DNA of 64,000 bases from Neelides folsomi (lineage: Eukaryota; Arthropoda; Collembola; Neelipleona; Neelidae), in contig JAQGBZ010000022.1 of NCBI GenBank assembly GCA_034687125.1, positions 248,001-312,000 of the forward strand. The letters are read 5' to 3'. Numbering within the stretch: the stretch's first letter is position 1; each line of letters starts with the position of its first letter. A model generated the notes under the pieces. That model made no database searches and was not told the origin of the DNA. It saw only the letters and a program-made list of their open reading frames with translations. Both the position numbers and the translations under genes were made by a program. Shown here in pieces: positions 63,901 to 64,000 of this stretch.

Positions 63901-64000
63901 ATTAAATCTGGAACCTATTAATTAAAACAGTTATTTAGTATTTTTCTATTAATAAAGTTTAAGAAATATTTTTGTAATTACCAGCACTGACTAGTTGTCC
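15783..64000 (-). CDS. sls: Sallimus / insect titin (kettin-D-titin), partial: 5' end off the window
   Basis: Giant elastic protein of striated muscle, tying Z-disc actin to the thick filament. Exons from 5' to 3': 63982-64000+, 63129-63914, 62898-63041, 62571-62816, 62219-62495, 59364-62145, 59144-59264, 58610-59012, 58234-58492, 57923-58141, 57621-57815, 56389-57510, 56050-56311, 55709-55993, 55181-55581, 54797-54983, 54499-54662, 54183-54430, 53945-54083, 53554-53862, 53225-53449, 52858-53143, 52525-52713, 52235-52398, 51753-51882, 43420-50346, 42852-43127, 42481-42750, 42143-42300, 41811-42044, 41418-41625, 41219-41287, 39775-39876, 39449-39631, 38575-39243, 28969-38169, 23388-28862, 23127-23264, 22860-23009, 22604-22773, 22321-22511, 21630-22231, 21261-21524, 20887-21153, 20666-20777, 20353-20507, 19923-20201, 19718-19862, 19367-19630, 19143-19297, 18778-19059, 18036-18187, 17766-17913, 17366-17665, 16914-17018, 16590-16793, 16313-16518, 16091-16190, 15783-15994. 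Every junction keeps frame, about 12,640 residues. Kettin Ig-linker repeats, PEVK, SH3, Ig and five FN3 match Drosophila Sls. Confidence 0.93.
16091..18187 (-). other. sls: Four C-terminal FN3 domains of sallimus
   Basis: FN3 domains two to five: exons 18036-18187 with 17766-17913; 17366-17665; 16914-17018 with 16590-16793; 16313-16518 with 16091-16190. Each has the P-x-P-P start, the Trp of strand B (EWKPPVDDGG, KWTIPETNGG, QWGPPASTGG, EWGIPESDGG) and the FRVAAENPIGKG-type strand F-G. With the FN3 at 19862 this makes five, as in Drosophila Sls. The 347-bp intron at 17019-17365 holds no supported exon. Confidence 0.88.
18188..18777 (-). other. Sallimus intron, 590 bp, nothing supported
   Basis: Separates the last Ig exon from the second FN3 domain. 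It contains open stretches on both strands (around 18190-18500), but no in-frame acceptor and donor pair supports an exon. Confidence 0.5.
18778..22773 (-). other. sls: C-terminal tandem Ig domains with one FN3 of sallimus
   Basis: Exons from 22604-22773 down to 18778-19059 encode about nine I-set Ig domains. Several show a Trp core plus the D-x-G-x-Y-x-C motif, for example EDAGLITCVAKNSLG, EDEGDYVLSAENKFG and HDEGEYTCVLGDQEC. One FN3 domain (19862-19500) sits between Ig seven and Ig eight; it starts DKPSPPGTPDVVEVEDTSL and has FRVSAVNAIGKS. Some Ig modules lack one of the two cysteines, for example the one in exon 19923-20201. This part should lie towards the thick filament. Confidence 0.85.
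22860..23264 (-). other. sls: SH3 domain of sallimus, split over two exons
   Basis: Exons 23127-23264 and 22860-23009 join in phase 1. SH3 hallmarks are visible: YVITSFQ for the first strand, an acidic segment NENED, the EGEKVYLI turn, DEWSFVKKQ with the ligand-binding Trp, and GWVPSSHL for the conserved G-W-x-P-x-x-Y/H-L end. Drosophila Sls has an SH3 domain at the same place, between PEVK and the C-terminal Ig domains, which is strong support for orthology. Confidence 0.85.
23388..28862 (-). other. sls: PEVK exon 3 of sallimus (5,475 bp, 1,825 residues)
   Basis: Third giant open exon, again phase 1 to phase 1. Its N-terminal part (28862-27100) is a less repetitive Glu/Lys/Ser/Thr-rich sequence. 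At 27040-25330 lies a tandem array of about 13 units of about 45 residues built on the core VKVTKKTKLGKA. At 25000-24000 there is a second array of about 36-residue units built on EVSEEVTIKKKKKKP and EEATIQRPA. The end (23900-23388) has acidic runs and KPKAKAPTLDDG. The very high Lys/Glu content makes the opposite strand unusually open, giving long spurious antisense frames. Confidence 0.9.
28969..38169 (-). other. sls: PEVK exon 2 of sallimus (9,201 bp, 3,067 residues)
   Basis: A single 9.2-kb open exon, phase 1 at both ends. The N-terminal third repeats the WKxGKG...LKP motif seen in PEVK exon 1 (37200-36400). The next part has YEFKI-type motifs about every 60-125 residues (36100-34070). 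The middle (33500-31900) consists of degenerate units of roughly 40 residues that contain an ESE or ENE core, such as EEIINESEIQL. The end (30000-29000) is more complex, with Thr/Ser-rich sequence. The block at 33979-34131 is clearly related to the C-terminal block of PEVK exon 1. It is the main candidate for the long elastic spring. Confidence 0.9.
38170..38574 (-). other. Sallimus intron, 405 bp, nothing else seen
   Basis: AT-rich intron between the helical-domain exon and the 9.2-kb PEVK exon. No repeat or exon-like segment was found. Confidence 0.5.
38575..39876 (-). other. sls: Single Ig domain plus helical domain of unknown type in sallimus
   Basis: Exons 39775-39876 and 39449-39631 form one Ig domain (Cys in IELECKFSG, Trp in VTWYHND, Cys in GKYVCHVKNE). 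Exon 38575-39243 (223 residues, phase 1 at both ends) starts with a Lys/Glu-rich segment. It then turns into about 110 residues that look globular and helical, with an ordinary hydrophobic content: IPDFLMTPMRQIAVLTMNL, EFEYAMLTVVERYDITII, GIKAFSKFVQGLELEDVL. This is neither Ig, FN3 nor PEVK. No family was recognised. Confidence 0.75.
40317..40517. mobile_element. About 200-bp MITE with TA ends, next to the alternative sallimus 3' end
   Basis: Imperfect hairpin element. TAGTAACACTG opens the left end, and the right end reads CGGTGTAACTA (inverse TAGTTACACCG). Inside, GGATATGTATTTAAATAACT on the left matches the inverted right arm with few differences. It has no coding sequence. It lies in the intron 39877-40693, just beyond the alternative polyadenylation signal. 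Confidence 0.7.
40556..40561 (-). terminator. Polyadenylation signal after the alternative last exon
   Basis: TTTATT on the + strand (AATAAA on the gene strand), about 135 bases past the alternative stop. Confidence 0.45.
40694..40992 (-). CDS. sls: Alternative last coding exon of sallimus (short isoform C-terminus)
   Basis: A 299-bp open segment with a good acceptor (TTCTATAG before 40992) in phase 1, the phase left by exon 41219-41287. It has an in-frame stop (TAA, 40694-40696). It encodes about 98 residues, strongly acidic with a run of six Glu in KQAEEEEEEY, and ends NHSFSSDETLD. There is no donor before the stop. An AATAAA signal follows at 40556-40561. Splicing to this exon would end the protein before the second PEVK block, SH3 and FN3 parts. 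Short kettin-type isoforms are known in insects; that this exon is used is inferred. Confidence 0.7.
41219..43127 (-). other. sls: Middle Ig group and acidic linker of sallimus
   Basis: Exons 42852-43127, 42481-42750, 42143-42300, 41811-42044 and 41418-41625 encode four I-set Ig domains with the usual Cys, Trp and DxGxYxC-type cores, for example VTEDNAGEYTVRAEN and FPTDQGFYTCLANNSG. A 69-bp exon (41219-41287) adds the acidic linker YVYEPDEEIADSTRDISED. After this linker the transcript can either end in exon 40694-40992 or go on to exon 39775-39876. Both acceptors fit phase 1. Confidence 0.85.
43208..43287. mobile_element. Short mariner-like MITE in a sallimus intron
   Basis: An 80-bp near-perfect hairpin bounded by TA. 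The left arm starts TACAGGGTGGGCCATAAGTT and the right arm ends TAACTTATGACACACCCTGTA. There is no coding capacity. It lies in intron 43128-43419. A partial related motif, TATGGCCCACTCT, follows near 43350. Confidence 0.75.
43420..50346 (-). other. sls: PEVK exon 1 of sallimus (6,927 bp, 2,309 residues)
   Basis: One uninterrupted exon, phase 1 at both ends and divisible by three, so it can be skipped in frame. It encodes an extensible, disordered Pro/Glu/Val/Lys-rich segment. Recurring motifs include IWMRKK-type Trp motifs at the N-terminal end (about 49400-49990), WKRGKG...LKPIPK pairs (about 46550-48800), YEFKP (43800-46200) and TPEG-x-I-x-KK (44190-44800). It closes with an Ig domain (about 43700-43420) starting PPKFITKLTPQSIKN, with its Trp in NWFKGS and its second Cys in TYACFAENKAG. 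Confidence 0.9.
50347..51752 (-). other. Large sallimus intron before the first PEVK exon, possible internal promoter
   Basis: A 1,406-bp intron, the longest in this part of the gene. Positions 50430-50640 are more G/C-rich than other introns. Two TATAAATAG boxes lie on the + strand at 50372-50380 and 50408-50416, and read as TATTTATA-like on the gene strand just upstream of the exon start at 50346. In insects sallimus uses several promoters. An internal start here would begin at the first Met of the PEVK exon (50332). There is no direct proof of transcription. Confidence 0.3.
51883..52234 (-). other. Sallimus intron, 352 bp, nothing else seen
   Basis: AT-rich intron between exons 52235-52398 and 51753-51882, joined in phase 0. 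No repeat or coding segment was recognised. Confidence 0.5.
53945..54662 (-). other. sls: Charged helical non-Ig insert between Ig domains of sallimus
   Basis: Exons 54499-54662, 54183-54430 and 53945-54083 encode about 184 residues with no Ig core (no Cys/Trp/Cys pattern). The middle exon is rich in Glu, Lys, Gln and Met, as in EESQILREQKIREQSRQM, and should be helical. The segment separates the kettin-type Ig repeats from the following group of Ig domains. No family was recognised. Confidence 0.6.

Larger units (their letters stand above)
51753..64000 (-). other. sls: Kettin-type Ig-linker repeat region of sallimus
   Basis: About twenty Ig domains separated by linkers of some 35 residues. 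Each Ig follows the kettin pattern: AHFECR, then GDxxMKVEWF, then NGKPL or DGKPL, then RFRTxxDFGFVxLDI, then EDSGVYxCRAxN. The linkers carry a recurring KIxxLE motif, as in HPDSLQKIRHLE. In kettin these bind actin along thin filaments near the Z-disc. Exon 59364-62145 alone encodes seven Ig units without an intron. From about 55580 downward the spacing changes: exons 54797-54983 to 53945-54083 add a charged non-Ig insert, and four more Ig domains of a less kettin-like type follow to 51753. Confidence 0.9.

Overview
This is a eukaryotic genomic window with intron-rich, AT-rich genes, GT-AG splicing and mariner-type repeats. The gene content (a wing-blister-like laminin alpha and a Sallimus/kettin-type titin with an SH3 domain and five FN3 domains) points to an arthropod. 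The compact introns and mariner remnants would suit a crustacean such as a parasitic copepod, but the species is only an inference. No bacterial features, tRNA, rRNA or CRISPR arrays were seen.

Layout. (1) Positions 3-10828, + strand: the 3' half of a laminin alpha gene. It holds laminin-EGF repeats, a laminin IV domain, more EGF repeats, the coiled-coil arm and five LG domains, in 26 exons whose phases all agree (2,089 residues in the window). Two transposon relics sit in its introns. (2) Positions 11476-14573, - strand: a complete 13-exon gene for the large subunit of replication protein A (637 residues), tail-to-tail with the laminin gene. (3) Positions 14574-15782: an intergenic stretch with a candidate + strand first exon and an 8-base start-codon exon. 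(4) Positions 15783-64000, - strand: the 3' three quarters or so of a sallimus (insect titin) gene, about 12,640 residues in 59 exons. Reading from 64000 downward: kettin-type Ig-linker repeats (64000-51753), a 6.9-kb PEVK exon (50346-43420), five Ig domains (43700-41418), a short linker, an alternative last exon with its own stop (40992-40694), one Ig domain and a helical domain of unknown type (39876-38575), a 9.2-kb PEVK exon (38169-28969), a 5.5-kb PEVK exon (28862-23388), an SH3 domain (23264-22860), tandem Ig domains and five FN3 domains (22773-16091), and a last exon ending at 15783.

How it fits together. Laminin alpha is a secreted basement-membrane subunit. RPA1 is the main single-stranded DNA binding protein in replication and repair. 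Sallimus is the elastic I-band protein of muscle that links the Z-disc (kettin Ig repeats on actin) to the thick filament through extensible PEVK segments. The three genes have no evident functional link. The most notable content is in the titin gene: three giant, phase-symmetric PEVK exons that could be skipped without a frameshift, two of which share a C-terminal block and look like ancient duplicates; several internal protein repeat families; and an alternative terminal exon that would make a short isoform.
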